Source: Omphiscola glabra (Eukaryota > Mollusca > Gastropoda > Lymnaeidae). From it: 64,000 bases of DNA. The notes under the pieces were generated by a model. That model ran no database searches. It worked only from the letters and a program-made list of their open reading frames with translations, and was not told the origin of the DNA. Each line of letters starts with the position of its first letter. Within the stretch, counting starts at the first letter, position 1. The stretch covers positions 27,977,315 to 28,041,314 of the forward strand of contig OZ024794.1 in NCBI GenBank assembly GCA_964017045.1, written 5' to 3'. Positions 34,700 to 47,600 of the stretch are shown piece after piece. Both the position numbers and the translations under genes were made by a program.

Positions 34700-37269
34700 T
34701 AGTCAGGACTTGGTTGCTTAAATGAGTTTGTAAAAGGGTTTAGACATGTCAAAGGGTTTTTTTTCTCTCCACATCCATATCTCTATATTTTACAATAACT
34801 TGGGATTTGGGCTTTTCTCCTTTCCAATTTTCAACGGCTGATTAAAACCTGTATTATTGACTATATATCTTTCTTTAATTTTAACATGTGTCCATTGCTC
34901 TTATAATGAAACATAATGAATCCACTAATATCCCAGCCGGGTGAATTTGGAAAACAAGCTTATCCAGACTGATGGAACCTTGACATCACATGGCATGAAC
35001 GTAATGCTTTCATTCACATGTTGAACCTTGGCCCCCGCCTCCACGTCACGACCAACTGCAGTGGACTTACTTCTCCTCTTTTCTTTCCCTTTCTGTCTGT
35101 ATTTAATCTCTCACCCACTTATTTCCTGTCACAATTCTTTTGCTGCCCTCACAGATACTACTTTTCTTTTCAAAATTTAATTCTGTTTTTTTTTCTGTTG
35201 TTAGTTCGCTGACGAAGACTTCCTGTCGGCACATTGGTTGTTTTGTTGCGTTACCTTTTTTCAGATTTTCACATACTTTGTTTTACTTATTTCCATCTTG
35301 CTAACATGATTGCATTCTCTCTCTCCCTTATTACCAATGAATATCTCCAGGTAGATTTTCTGAAAAATTAAATGCATTAATGATGACAAGCGTAATCTTC
35401 TACTTTCTCTGTCAATTACACAAAAAAAAAAAAACGATGATTGTCACGAATTGATTCGCGTGTGTGACTCTGTTGTCTAGGGTATGATAATGTAAACACA
35501 CTGTCATTGTACACAAGTATACAATGAGTAGGCCTACATAAAGACTAGACACAAGAGTTCTTTTGAGTTATTAGTTCTAAGCTTATATTTCACTACTCTC
35601 TAATCAAATATGTTCTCACTTTAGTAATGTGGATTCAGCTAAGAAGCTTAGCCAAAGAACCACACATACTAAAGGGCGCTCTGGCAACACTACTAATTAT
35701 TAACACAAACTAACAATAACACTGGTCCACTGATCCGGTCAGCGTCCTACCCACTCGATCTCCCCTGCTCTACTGACCAACTGACCACCTGCGCACTACT
35801 TACTAATTCTACGTAATACCCCCTTTAGTATCCCCTCCCTTTATGGTATTCCTACACCTATAGTCATATACGCATTCAGGCACAACACAGACTCAAGGGA
35901 TTCTAACACTTTGACAATGATTACTATTTTATTTTATCCCAGTCTTTTTCGCTTCCATAAAGAATTTAATTAAAATGTTCAAATATTAATATTTTTCACT
36001 TGCTTCCTACATCATTTCTTTTTGATTGTTTAAAAACAAAGTAATTGGGTGTCACTGCCGACAAAAAGATTAGTAATAATTAAGTTTTGCAGGAAATTAA
36101 TCTTAGCCTGAGTTTGTTTGCGATTGTTTTGGAAAAAATGTAATACAAATGTATTCATACCACTTATTGGTAGTAAGACAAAGTTTTAGGTTGTGTGTTT
36201 TTTTTTTTTTGGTGTTTTATTTAAGCAGATATTTATGTGGAATCATTTAATTTATGACCGAATCCAAGAGACTACGTTTTCTTGTGTAATATCAAAAATA
36301 ACTAATAATCCGTCACTGCCAAGAAGTACCTAGAGAAAATACTTACAAGAATGTTTCCAGACATTGTTAACTGATGGGATAACACGCATTCTACAAGTAG
36401 AGTAATTTAATTCGCTTCAAATTTTAGTTGAGACAAATCATACCCCTGCTTTTGTGACAAAACTGAAAATAAAACAATTATAAGCTCAAGATTTTCCGTT
36501 TTTTTTTTTTTTTTTTGTGCTAACTTTTCCTGGAATTTAACTTTTAATCAAGATTGTTTCATTTTTAAGTTACGGATTTATTTTAACTGGGCCCTAATTA
36601 AGCTAATATTTGTCCTAAAATAGTTTGTATATAGTTCTATTTCTCTTCATGACTTTTAGTAATGTACATGGAGATTTTTCCCCCGCTGTTTAATTATAAT
36701 AATTGAGAGAACAGAGTATTTTATTGCAATAGTAATTGGGTTTTCATGTTCATTTATTTTTAGCTTGAGTAATTTGGGGGAAAATCCGATATTATAATAT
36801 ATTTTTAGAATGTGTAGACCAGAGGTGGGAAAACGTTTTGTGCGTAGGGCCACATTGAAAAATGTGAAGCTATTTGAATTTGGTGGGGGGATGCATATAT
36901 ATTATGTTCCCATTGTTTACAGCCGCCTACCACAATTAGGAATTATGAGTTATTTATAGGTTGTTAAACAGTATAAATAACCAATTGTTGCAATTTTATT
37001 TTACTTATGCACGTATACGTTATTTTTTAAGGAAAAAACTTTTACTAATTTTTTAACTAGATTTTACCATTTTTTATTATACATTTTTTAACATTATTTG
37101 TCAATGGCTTTAATTTAGACATAAACCGACTACAAGGATACTACAATTGTTGATTTGTAATGAGATGTATGTGACTGCTAGCGATTTTTGACAATATTCT
37201 TGAAATCTTGAACACGTTTACTTGAAATTCGCATGACAGCAAGCTAGTTGGAGTCCGACAATAAAGACC
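34700..37269. other. Spacer upstream of paralog B
   Basis: Should contain the promoter of the minus-strand paralog B, and any 5' exon, but I cannot pick either by eye. A hAT-like left end, CAGAGGTGGGAAAACG, lies near 36822 without a visible partner. Confidence 0.4.
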
Positions 37270-37271
37270 TA

Positions 37272-37902
37272 CAGTGGTACCTCGACACACGAGTGCCCTA
37301 ACATACGAGATTTTTTAGATAGGAGCCGTCGAGCGAGCGATGTTTTGCTTTGAGATACGAGAAATATTTGAGATACGGTGAACTGGGTCAGCGGGTCGGT
37401 CGGCTGCAGTGACGAAAATTAAGAGAAAGTAACAAAAAATTGTACAGTGGCATTTAAGTTCAATTAAGTCTCAGGATAAAAATTAGCATTAAGGGTGTAA
37501 CGAGTAAGTGAATTAAAGCGACCGAAAGAGTTTAGAATTAACAGTGTAGCGAGTAAGTGACCGAAGTGAAGCTCCTTCGCCTATCTCCTCCACCCTACAC
37601 CTCCGCCAGTATCTTCCGTAAGCTCAAGTCAGCTGATTTCCAAAGTAATTACACTTTATAAAACCAGTTTAATTCTTTACATTCTCTTTTATTATGTTTT
37701 TATACAATATTTGTCATCTATAAATACATTTTTCTTAATCAAAAACACGTAACAAAAACAACTTGGAGTGGCATTTTGGGGGCTGTAACGGATTAATGGC
37801 ATTTCTATTAATTTCAATATATAAATTGCTTTGAGATACGAGCATATTGACGTACGAGCAAGGTTACGGAACGAATTAAATTCGTATATCGAGGTACCAC
37901 TG
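37272..37902 (+). mobile_element. pogo/Tigger-like MITE with TA duplication
   Basis: 631 bp with terminal inverted repeats CAGTGGTACCTCGA and TCGAGGTACCACTG and TA on both sides. Sub-terminal ACATACGAG/GACGTACGAGC and GAGATACGAG repeats are typical of Tigger-type non-autonomous elements. No transposase ORF. Confidence 0.88.
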
Positions 37903-37904
37903 TA

Positions 37905-39570
37905 TTCTTAGATATAGATTTGTTGATCTGCACGTCACTTATTGCTTCAGGCCAAATGTATGGAGGGATAATCAAATTTTAATGAGTGTCATGTCTGGGT
38001 TTAGTAATAATAATACTGATTAAGTTCTTTTCAACACGCTTCATCCCTAAATAAGGCTCGAAGCGCAATAAAATACAAAACGCAACAATACAAAATCTAC
38101 ATAAAAGCCAATGGACAATACAAGCCAAAGGAATATGAGCAAGCTCATTGGAAACAATGAGGTAGACTACATCACCCCAGCAGGTGAGAGCGAAAAAGAT
38201 GTGTTTTCAACTTAGTTTTGAAAGTGCAGTGTCTGGCTGTTTCTGAGAGCGACAAGAATGGCGTTCTAGATTCTTGGGCCAGCAAAAGCTAAAGTGCGCC
38301 TTCCGCGGGTCTCAAGGTGGACTCGCTGTATCCCGAGTTTACCACTATCGGATGAACGGAGTGATCTAGTGGGTTTGGCAAATTTATGACTGTTTTTCAA
38401 TGTTTCGTTTAAATTCACACTTAATGCCATTTGCCCATGCTTCTATGCTACGTTCTGGCTGGGAATAAAGTTAGACAGCTTCACAAGAAGACACTTTCCA
38501 CAACATCAGAAGTTGCGTATGCAACAACGAGATTCTTAACCACCCACCGTGAACAAAAGTATAAGTAATGATTTTTATAAAACTGTTGCTTCTTCTCAAA
38601 ATACTTTTTTGGCTTAACTAGACCCTCCTCCTTTAAACCAACCAGACGTATCATACAAAAGAAATTTATCATTAAATCAGCGATTTGAATTAAAAGGAAA
38701 GCCTTAAAATCACTAACACCACATTTGCAAATGGGGACGTCAAAAAAAGAGAGGGAGTGTGGATGGTTGTTCATTCAGATGTGGATAATTGCGGTCAAGG
38801 AAGGCGGGTGGTGGGGTGGTGGTAAAGGATCTTGTGGAAGTCCGGAAGCTAGTCATTTTAAAAATAATATTACTTATTTACTGCTTGAGAACCACTGCTT
38901 GCATTACAGTCTGTTTTACGTTTTTTAGGGGCCCCGAATTCGTTGTTTTGTTTCCAAATATAAGCTATATAAATAAAGTTAACAACAAATAATCCTACAC
39001 GAAGAGATGGATCTTGACCAAAATTAGTACACATACACCTGATAATGCATAGTCAAATGCCGAAGGGTACTTAACTCATAATATCTATTCCTCTAGGGCC
39101 GGGAGCCCGTTTCTTTTCTACTTATATACGCTACATAAATATCAATAGGCTTAATACTCCAACATGTATGGATGGATCTTGACCAAACTTAGTATACATA
39201 CACTTGATTAAAAAAATTAAAATACAAAAATTGTAAAATAAATTCGAGATGATCATATAATTGAATGTTCAATAACTTAAATATATTGAGTTTTCAATGA
39301 TTTATAATGTGTCTCATACAGAGGGGAAATATAAAATCCATAAGTCTTTTTGTAATCGGGGGAGGGGTGGTGGGGATGGGGGTGCAGTGATGATCACGTG
39401 TTTACAAGGTCAGAGCTGGCTGCAGTTGTTCTTTTTTACACCGGTTCCGGGTCCTGTTATTTGAAAACAATACCCAGCGGGTCCAAGTGTTACACACACA
39501 ATAAAAAAGGTATTTTCTTATTTTTCTCGTCTCTACCCAATGGAGAGAAGGTGAAAAGGTACCTGTATAG
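37905..39570. other. Spacer with a possible old repeat
   Basis: 38090-38400 is less AT-rich and resembles degraded interspersed-repeat sequence, but no motif was recognised. A hAT-like right end TTGAGAACCACTG lies near 38885 without a partner. Confidence 0.35.
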
Positions 39571-39574
39571 AACC

Positions 39575-39880
39575 AGTGGCAATGTATAAAACCAGTAGCT
39601 GTGTATAGAACCATTAGCCGTGTATACAACGACTAGGCATGAGTAGAACCAGCAGCCATGTATAGAACCGGTAGCCACGTATAGAACCAGTAGCGCCGTA
39701 TAGAACCAGCAGTCATGTATATAACAATTAGCCCTGTATAGAATAAGTAGCCCTGTATAGAATAAGTAGCGTTGTATAGAATAAGTAGCCCTGTATAGAA
39801 TAAGTAGCCCTGTATAGAATAAGTAGCCCTGTATAGAATAAGTAGCCCTGTATAGAATAAGTAGCCCTATATAGAGCCAT
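39575..39880. repeat. 19-bp minisatellite
   Basis: About 15 copies of a 19-20 bp unit (TGTATAGAATAAGTAGCCC), degenerate at the left and homogeneous in the centre. Confidence 0.9.
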
Positions 39881-40086
39881 TAGCCATGAATAAAATCAGC
39901 AGCGATCACAGTTGAAGGCTTCAAAACTCTAAAGCTTAATAATTCCTATTCTTACCCAGAGATTTTATTCATAGTGTAAGGACCCCTTAATAACAAGTGG
40001 TCTCAACCCACAACAATTACTACACCTTGAAATTGAGAAACGGGTTTTGAAAAGGTGGGTGTGGGTGGTATAGCTTTGTTGTGGTT

Positions 40087-40087
<1 letters not shown>

Positions 40088-40128
<41 letters not shown>
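40088..40128 (+). repeat. Poly-T run (41 T)
   Basis: Uninterrupted T tract. On the minus strand it would be the poly-A tail of a retroposed sequence, but no clear target duplication was seen. Confidence 0.9.
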
Positions 40129-40129
<1 letters not shown>

Positions 40130-40694
40130 TAAATAAAAAAGTGTTGGTTCTGCAATTTTGATTGGCGGTGTAGGGTAACAAAAATAAGTGCTAAGAAAAG
40201 AGGCCGATTTTGAAGGTGGTGCTCGATTCCACAAACAATTTTGGATAAATTAACACACCTGGTTTTATTTTGCAAAATTTTAAATTTGGGGCTGGGGTGG
40301 CAAAACATTAGAAAAATAAAATAACACAAGGGAAAAAAATTAATTAAAATCCCACATAATGTAATTATTTTAATGAAAAGAAGTGTCCAAATATAATATT
40401 GAATTGATGATGTATCTATCGAATGAATCAAATAATTTTGTTACTGTAGTTTAGCAACAAGCAGAAACTAGTCTGATCATTCGAATAATAATTTACAATT
40501 TTTACATAAAAATTAAAATAAGAAAAATGCCCATTTTACAATGTTCCCACCTAACAAATTTCTGAAATTCTCAAGATACCCCTGATATTTTATCAGGTGA
40601 ACCCTAGAGGGGTCTATGACCGACAAGTTGAGAACCACTACCATAAGCTATTAAGAAAACAAACACTAAAACGGGGTGAAACTTCACTATATGT

Positions 40695-41035
40695 GCATCA
40701 CATGTTGCTGGTGACATGTTGCTGGTGACATGTTGCTGGTGACTTGTTGCTGGTGATATTGTGATATGTTGCTGGTGAGTTGTTGCTGGTCGCTTGTTCT
40801 TGGTCACTTGTTGTTGGTCACTTGTTGTTGGTCACTTGTTGTTGGTCACTTGTTGCTGGTTGCTAGTGGCCATGATCTATGACGATTTGCTGCCGTCGAT
40901 CGTTTCGCCTGCGGTCGTTTCGCCAACGTTCGTTTCGCCTCCTGGTGTTTTTGTCAACGGTCGTTTCACCACCAGTCGTTCCCCCCCCCCCCCCCCTGTT
41001 GTTTTAACGCCGGTCGGTTCGACTGGTTACTCGCC
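40695..41035. repeat. 14-bp and TCGTTTCGCC-type tandem repeats
   Basis: First about 12 degenerate copies of a 14-bp unit (CATGTTGCTGGTGA or CTTGTTGTTGGTCA), then irregular copies of GGTCGTTTCGCC, then a C run at 40981. A similar GTCGACGGAAA-type motif occurs at 43740-43800 and 47035-47110. Confidence 0.75.
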
Positions 41036-41512
41036 GGTGTAGAGTTGAGAAATTGAAACCACTTGTCTGTGGCCGGTGTATGGTTGAGAAGATCCTTATT
41101 TTTTTTATTTTTTTTTTTACTTTCTAACTCCCGTTAGTAATACATAATAATATAAATATACAATATATTGACAGATGATTAACATTTTGTATCAATTTAT
41201 TTTTATACGAAACGTACCCCATGTCTAAGTTGTTCGAAAACTTATCTTGTAAATAGCCCCTACTTACGGATTCGAAATTAAGATGTGCAGAATGTAAAGA
41301 ATAAAAAACAAACTTTAAGTTAAAGATTGTAATCTAACAGGCTGTTATAACAGAGTTTTGGTTTAATCTGGCATAAATTTAGCTAGTTATCTATCTCTAC
41401 TAGCTCTAAGCAAGGGGGTATATAAAAGAAACTAGCATCAAGGGGACAACCTCTCAAAAACATATTGGATTTTTTTTCTTTCGTTTCAATTAAACAATCA
41501 TTGAAACCCCAC

Positions 41513-41690
41513 CAGAGGCGTAGCTAGAGTGTTTGGCGCCCGGGGACAATATTAATTTTAAGGAGCCTCCTTTTCTTTTTTTCAGCTTTATTTTAGTCAA
41601 TAAGATAATATCAAAGCACATTTTGGCGACCCTAACTAGTATGGCGCCCAGGGACTTCTCTCCCCCCTGCCCCCCTTAGTTACACCTCTG
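41513..41690. mobile_element. hAT-like MITE (CAGAGGCGTAGCTAG termini)
   Basis: 178 bp, starting CAGAGGCGTAGCTAGAG and ending TAGTTACACCTCTG, with GGCGCCCGGGG and TGGCGCCCAGGG inside. No matching flanking duplication, so one end may have eroded. Same terminal type as the autonomous-derived element at 61078-62798. Confidence 0.65.
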
Positions 41691-41699
41691 AAATGGATT

Positions 41700-42879
41700 C
41701 TTTAATAGCTGAATTAAGTAAATATAATATTTTCTATAGAATTCATTTCATCCTGGGATCCCCAGATAAGTGTCCATATACCCCCCACCCGTTCTCTCGG
41801 GATAATCAAACCCGGGGAAAGAGGTAACCCTTGGCCGATGTCATCAAACAAGCAAACACTATTTTGGTCACCATCCGTTATAGTCTTAAACCTCATCGGA
41901 CCGGATTCCAAAAAATTTTTATTTTAATATGTTTGTATAGTTTCGTTTTTTGGGGGGGGAGATCTCAGGGGACACTGTGACCGATAACGGGTGAACAACC
42001 TGATACTCACATAGCTTGAATAATGAGATGTCTTTATGGGTACGTTCTACATACAAACAGGCCAGGCCGTGTTCGCTTACGGCTTTTATAAAAAAAACAT
42101 GTCGGGACTGTCACCAAGACAAGACAACACGTACGGCTAAAACGTGATTTTATGCGAAGGTAATTAACCGTATTGCCCTTTTGTTAAAGAGAAAACACCC
42201 CCCCCCAGCCCCCGGGTCCTTTTAAGGTTAATTCTCCTGTCAATCGTCCATTAAAATGCGTTGTGCACTTACTTCGTCTGCATTGAGACGTAAATGTATA
42301 ACAAGAAAGCTAAACCGTGTGCGAAGATAATAAATTAACGGGCGCTGTTTCGTGTCGTGAAACATGCGGGTATTCATCTTCGGCAGTTCGGCTGGTTGTG
42401 CTCCAAGTGTCCATAACCATGTAAGCGTAGACTTAGGCTGGTTGTGCTCCGGGTTTCCATACGATGTGAGCGTTGACTTTATGGACGCACGACATAGACT
42501 GACAAGGCAACAAAAGGGTGTCGTTTGTGATTCAGACATTGCACAGAACAATCAAAGGAAGCAGATTTGTTGTGTCCTCCATTTGACTTAATTCGGTGGG
42601 AGGGGGGGGGTGTTGGGTTGTCAATACCATGTAAAAAAATTTAAAACCTTTTTTGAAGAGCTAGCCGCCATTGGTATTGATTGTCAGCAGTGTTTCTGTC
42701 AGACAGTTGGTTTCGGGAGCGAAGGCGGGGGGCGGGGGAGGGGACTATTCAAATGGTCTCGTGGTGAGAGCCAGGAAGGGTGCTGAGGGGGGGGGGGGGG
42801 CGGTCCGCCTCGGCTGAAACTTGTTTTCTTCTTTTTTATGGAGGGAAGACATTTTTGGAGAGCTGCAGAGTTTCTAGCG
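41700..42879. other. Spacer with G/C homopolymer runs
   Basis: No gene recognised. A hAT-like left end CAGTGTTTCTGTCAG lies at 42688, close to the TIR of the 4-kb hAT; its partner is not visible. Confidence 0.4.
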
Positions 42880-43712
42880 TGGACAAGGACATCGAACATT
42901 TCGGCCGTCTATAGACCAGGACATCGAACATTTCGGCCGTCTATAGACCAGCACACCGAACATTTCGGCTGTCTATAGACCAGGACAACGAACATTTCGG
43001 CCGTCTATAGACCAGGACATCGAACATTTCGGCCGTCTATAGACCAGGACATCCAACATTTCGGCCGTCTATAGACCAGCACACCGAACATTTCGGCCGT
43101 CTATAGACCAGGACAACGAACATTTCGGCCGTCTATAGACCAGGACATCGAACATTTCGGCCGTCTATAGACCAGCACACCGAACATTTCGGCCGTCTAT
43201 AGACCAGCACACCGAACATTTCGGCCGTCTATAGACCAGGACATACAACATTTCAGCCGTCTATAGACCAGCACACCAAACATTTCGGCCGTCTATAGAC
43301 CAGCACACTGAACATTTCGGCCGTCTATAGACCAGGAAATCCAACATTTCGGCCGTCTATAGACCAGCACACCGAACATTTCGGCCGTCTATAGACCAGC
43401 ACACCGAACATTTCGGCCGTCTATAGACCAGGACATACAACATTTCAGCCGTCTATAGACCAGCACACCAAACATTTCGGCCGTCTATAGACCAGGACAT
43501 CGAACATTTCGGTCGTCTATAGACCAGGAAATCGAACATTTCGGTTGTATATAGACCAGGACATCCAACATTTCGGCTCTCTATAGACCAGCACACCGAA
43601 CATTTCGGCCGTCTATAGACCAGGACATCCAACATTTCGGCCGTCTATAGACCAGCACACCAAACATTTCGGCCGTCTATAGACCAGCACACCGAACATT
43701 TCGGCTGTCTAT
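42880..43712. repeat. 32-bp satellite-like array, about 26 copies
   Basis: A 32-bp unit (ATAGACCAGGACATCGAACA followed by TTTCGGCCGTCT) repeated with little divergence. Each unit contains two short palindromes, GTCTATAGAC and CCGAA-CAT-TTCGG. Two subtypes (GGACATCGA and GCACACCGA) are interleaved. ORFs on the minus strand are by-products of the repeat. Confidence 0.95.
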
Positions 43713-44129
43713 AGGCAAACAAAATAAAGTTTGTCGAAAATTTGTTTGATAGCAATTTGTCCGACGGAACATGTTTCGACGGAATTTGGGTCGGAATGGA
43801 ATTTTGTTCGACATTTAAAAATTCAACCATAATTTAGCATTCGTGTTATTTGAAATAATGGAGAAGTCAGTCAAATTAGAGGGGGAAAACACAGTAAAAA
43901 CTAACAATAAATTCACACCTTCCATAAGTTTTGCCATCATTTCAATGATTTTAATTGGCAGTAACATAAAATTATTTTAAATTTTTTATTTTTATTTTCT
44001 CGGTCATTCCATTTAATATGATACCAAACAAATCAAATAAAAAAACATTGATAAAATATCTCTTTGAACTATTATCAATTACTAATTTGATAAGCATGGC
44101 CAAAAAAGACATACATATGTATGTGTGTG

Positions 44130-44465
44130 TCGGTGCCTGTGAGAGAGAGAGAGATAAGAGAGTGTGTGTGTGTGTGTGCCTGTGAGAGAGAGAGTACATT
44201 TTATCCCCAAAGGGAGACAGAGGAAGGGAGAGATAGGGAGAGAGAGAGGGGTAATGATAGGGAGAGAAAGAGGGATATTTAGATAAGGTGAGAGAGGAGG
44301 AATGAGAGGGAGAGAGGGGAGAGAGAGAGGGACAGTGGGAGATAAAAACAGGGGAGGGAGAGGGTTTAGAGTTTAGAGGGAAAGAGAACGATAGAGAGAG
44401 AGAGAGAGAAAGAGAGAGAGGGGGGTAAGAGATGTGAGGAAAGAGAGAGAAAGAGAGTGTGTGTG
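44130..44465 (+). repeat. GA-rich low-complexity tract
   Basis: Long purine tract of GAGA/GGGA with GT microsatellites at both ends, ending 230 bp before the start codon of the membrane-protein gene. Such tracts near promoters can bind GAGA-type factors; here that is only a possibility. Confidence 0.85.
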
Positions 44466-44693
44466 TGTGTTTGAGTACGTGTGCGTAAGTAAACGATCGT
44501 GTGTAAAAACATTTTTTTAAAGTAGGGATTTTTTTTGTTTCCTAACTGCGGGCGGTGTACCAGTGCGCGCGCCTAATCTCTGACGTAAGCACCTCCATTG
44601 TTTATTGCCGCACTACCCGACTTACCCTGCGCAGAAACGCGGAACGGTCCAGAAATCCCAGCCGAGCCAATCAGTTTCTTCTTCATCGGGAAT

Positions 44694-47600
44694 ATGGAAG
44701 GGTAAATTTATATTTAATTCATTTAAAAAATGGTTTTCTTTCGTTACAGATTTAAACGTTTGATCTAATGACGTTTCTTAAATGCCCTTGTTGTATGCTA
44801 AACATTCTTGTAGCGTACTCTCACTAACTTTTTTTTTCATTTTTTTTTTCATTGAATTAGAAAACTATTTCTACACAAACGAAAGGCAGAATATATTTGT
44901 TGTTATTCAAATTGTGTTCAGCGTTTTAAACAAAATATTTGTGTTAAATGGGAAACGTATAAAACAAAAACACTTTCAATAGAAAATTGTGGAGCTGAAA
45001 GATATTATGCAAATCTCTCACTTTTCCCGTTGGGAAATTAAGAAAATTTATTAAAGTTATAAAAAAAAAAAAACCCAATTTCTATGACTTAGATTCTTTT
45101 GTTTTTTTTTAATATATTTTTTTCTTTCTTTAGAATCACTGGCGGTAAGAATATGATGCTTACATCGGCGATTTTGTTGTCCATCCTGTCGGTAACAGTA
45201 GAAGCAGCTGCAGAAGAATCTCCATTTCTTGAAGGTCAGTTGAACTACACTTTAACAAATTGTTCTTTTTCACTCAGAAACTTACAATTTCACACAGTTT
45301 GAGTCATTAATTTGTCATCAAAAGGGACACAGGGCATGTTTATGAGACCCAGTTCAGGATCTATACGAATATAATGTCAAGAATTTGTATATAGTATATA
45401 AGTGTCACAATTAAATAATTTTAATTACGTAACTGTCGTATAAGACGTTATGTAATCATGATGACATAACTACTAGGGCAATAATGCCCACAGACTTAAT
45501 TCGTTGAAATAAATAATCGATTTTAACTTTTTTTTAAATTTAATTGTGATGTAGCTATGTTTTGTGACCCCCTAGATAAGCGATTCTCAACCTGTGGGTT
45601 GAACGTCCCTAAAACAAGTGTCGCCTAAGACCCTTGGAAAGCACATATTTATGAAGTAGCAATGAAAATAATTTTATGGTTGGGGTCACCACAACATTAG
45701 GATCTGTGTTAAAGGGTCGTGGCATTAGGAAGATTGAGAACCACTGCCCTGGATGCTACTTGACATTTCGCCTCTCTCATTCACAAAAACCAGAGATCAT
45801 GCATAATGTACATCAATCCTGGACATATACGGTACAGGCATTGACCCGAAATCGCAACACTTTACAAAGCTTCACCAGGAATGGACCCCTTGGATCCTCA
45901 CTTTCTTATTTTTTAATCATCTTATTATTATTTAATTAATTTTTTCTCAGCCGCATTCCTGGTTGAAGACTTCCAGGGCTCTGACCGCTTGACGGCGATC
46001 TGTCCTGGCACCGAAAACGACGAAATTGACCTGCTCGTCTCGAAATCACAGACGAATCTGAACTTTTCGACGCTAGTACTGTTTAGGCCAGCAGCCCCTT
46101 GCCAAGTCACAGAGCCGTGTGAGGATAGCATCCCCTTACAGTGCTCGTATTGTGGGTACGACGCCGAAGAGGAGCAAGTCTTCGCCTCCATCTCCAGGCA
46201 ATCCAACGTGGAGGCGTACCTATGCCACGATCTAAAAACTAACAGAGAGCAACTGTACGTGATTGTGGGTAAGTAATTGGTAATATTTTTTGTGATATCA
46301 TTTACCTAAGAACATTTTTGGGGCACACTGGTGGCATTTCATAACAAAAGATGCCAATTCCCATGTAACTGTTTAAACAACGATCGGTTGTCGCAGCATC
46401 GATATCCTATGTTTACCTTGCCAACAAACTGACAATGGATGAGCATCTTGGCACTCCTTGAGATGCTATCCTGAAAATCCCTCGTTTCTAATGTATCTGG
46501 AGATGTCCCTTAGTTATTTAATAATAAAGTAGATGTAGTCTCATCACCGATCTACGCACCAAGAGATAAAACCAGTCCAACCCAAATGCCCACCCACAGA
46601 TGAAACCAGACGGAGCTGGACTGATCTGCACCCCCACATATTGAAACAGCACAAGCAATCATAGATCTGCGTACCAACAGAATGAGCCAACACCTCCACC
46701 CCACCCCCCTCCCACGGATCTGCACCCCCCCCCAGGCAGAACCGGCCCCAGCAATCATCGATCTACGCAACCACAGCTAGAACCGCCCCACCGATCTACG
46801 CACCCACGGACTGAACCTACAAAGATCAAATAATCAAAGTGATCACCATTTACAGATTGATCTAACTTCTGATGACCAGCTGGGGTTTTCTAATAACAAA
46901 ACGTGTTTCTTTCTAGATAAAATAAATTATTTCTGTGAGCATTTAAATGTATCGTCATTTTAGTTTTGACGTTCCTAACCAATGTGACTCACAATCTGTT
47001 TACGCCAATATATTCTTCCCTGATTGCACGGTTAGCGGAAATTTGTTTGAACGTAATTTCGTCGACGGAAAATTGATCAACGGAAAATTGATCGACGGAA
47101 GTTTGATCGAAAGGAATTATTTTTCAGTTCACATGATCAAATTTTCGTCAAATTTCTTTTTTGAACGCACTATACTATATCGTAAAACAAATTAGTAAGA
47201 GATGAACGCAGTAAAATAATTTGGGTCTTGGGATAAGATTATGTCTAGTTCTTTTAAATCCAAAGGTTTAGTTGCAAATCATGACAATACATAATTATGA
47301 TGGCAGTCTTCGGAATTAAAGAATTTCATTTTCCTGTATGGACTGACTAGTACATCATGCTGTTATAATAATTTTCATTAAATTGTGTTCTCTAGGGGAG
47401 ACAACCAGTAAAACTGGTGTCTACAAGAAATTGACGATCGCATTGTCCTTCATCCTGGGATCTTTCCTCCTCGGAGTGTTTGCTGTTTTGGTCAAGCGCT
47501 GCTGTGCAGGTCAAGGAAGTTGTATTTTTTTTCTCGTTCAACATATCTTCCCTCTTCTCTAGTCGAGTAGCATTATCTTACTCTATACCGCTTACATTAA

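Noticed and set aside
39965..40431. Minus-strand ORFs with poly-Lys
   Set aside because: They run through the 41-base T tract; the lysines are the tract itself.
42880..43712. CRISPR-like appearance of the 32-bp array
   Set aside because: The units are directly contiguous with no unique spacers and the context is an animal genome, so it is a minisatellite.
45928..46206. Minus-strand 92-codon ORF
   Set aside because: Antisense to exon 3 of the membrane-protein gene, whose splice phases are fully consistent.
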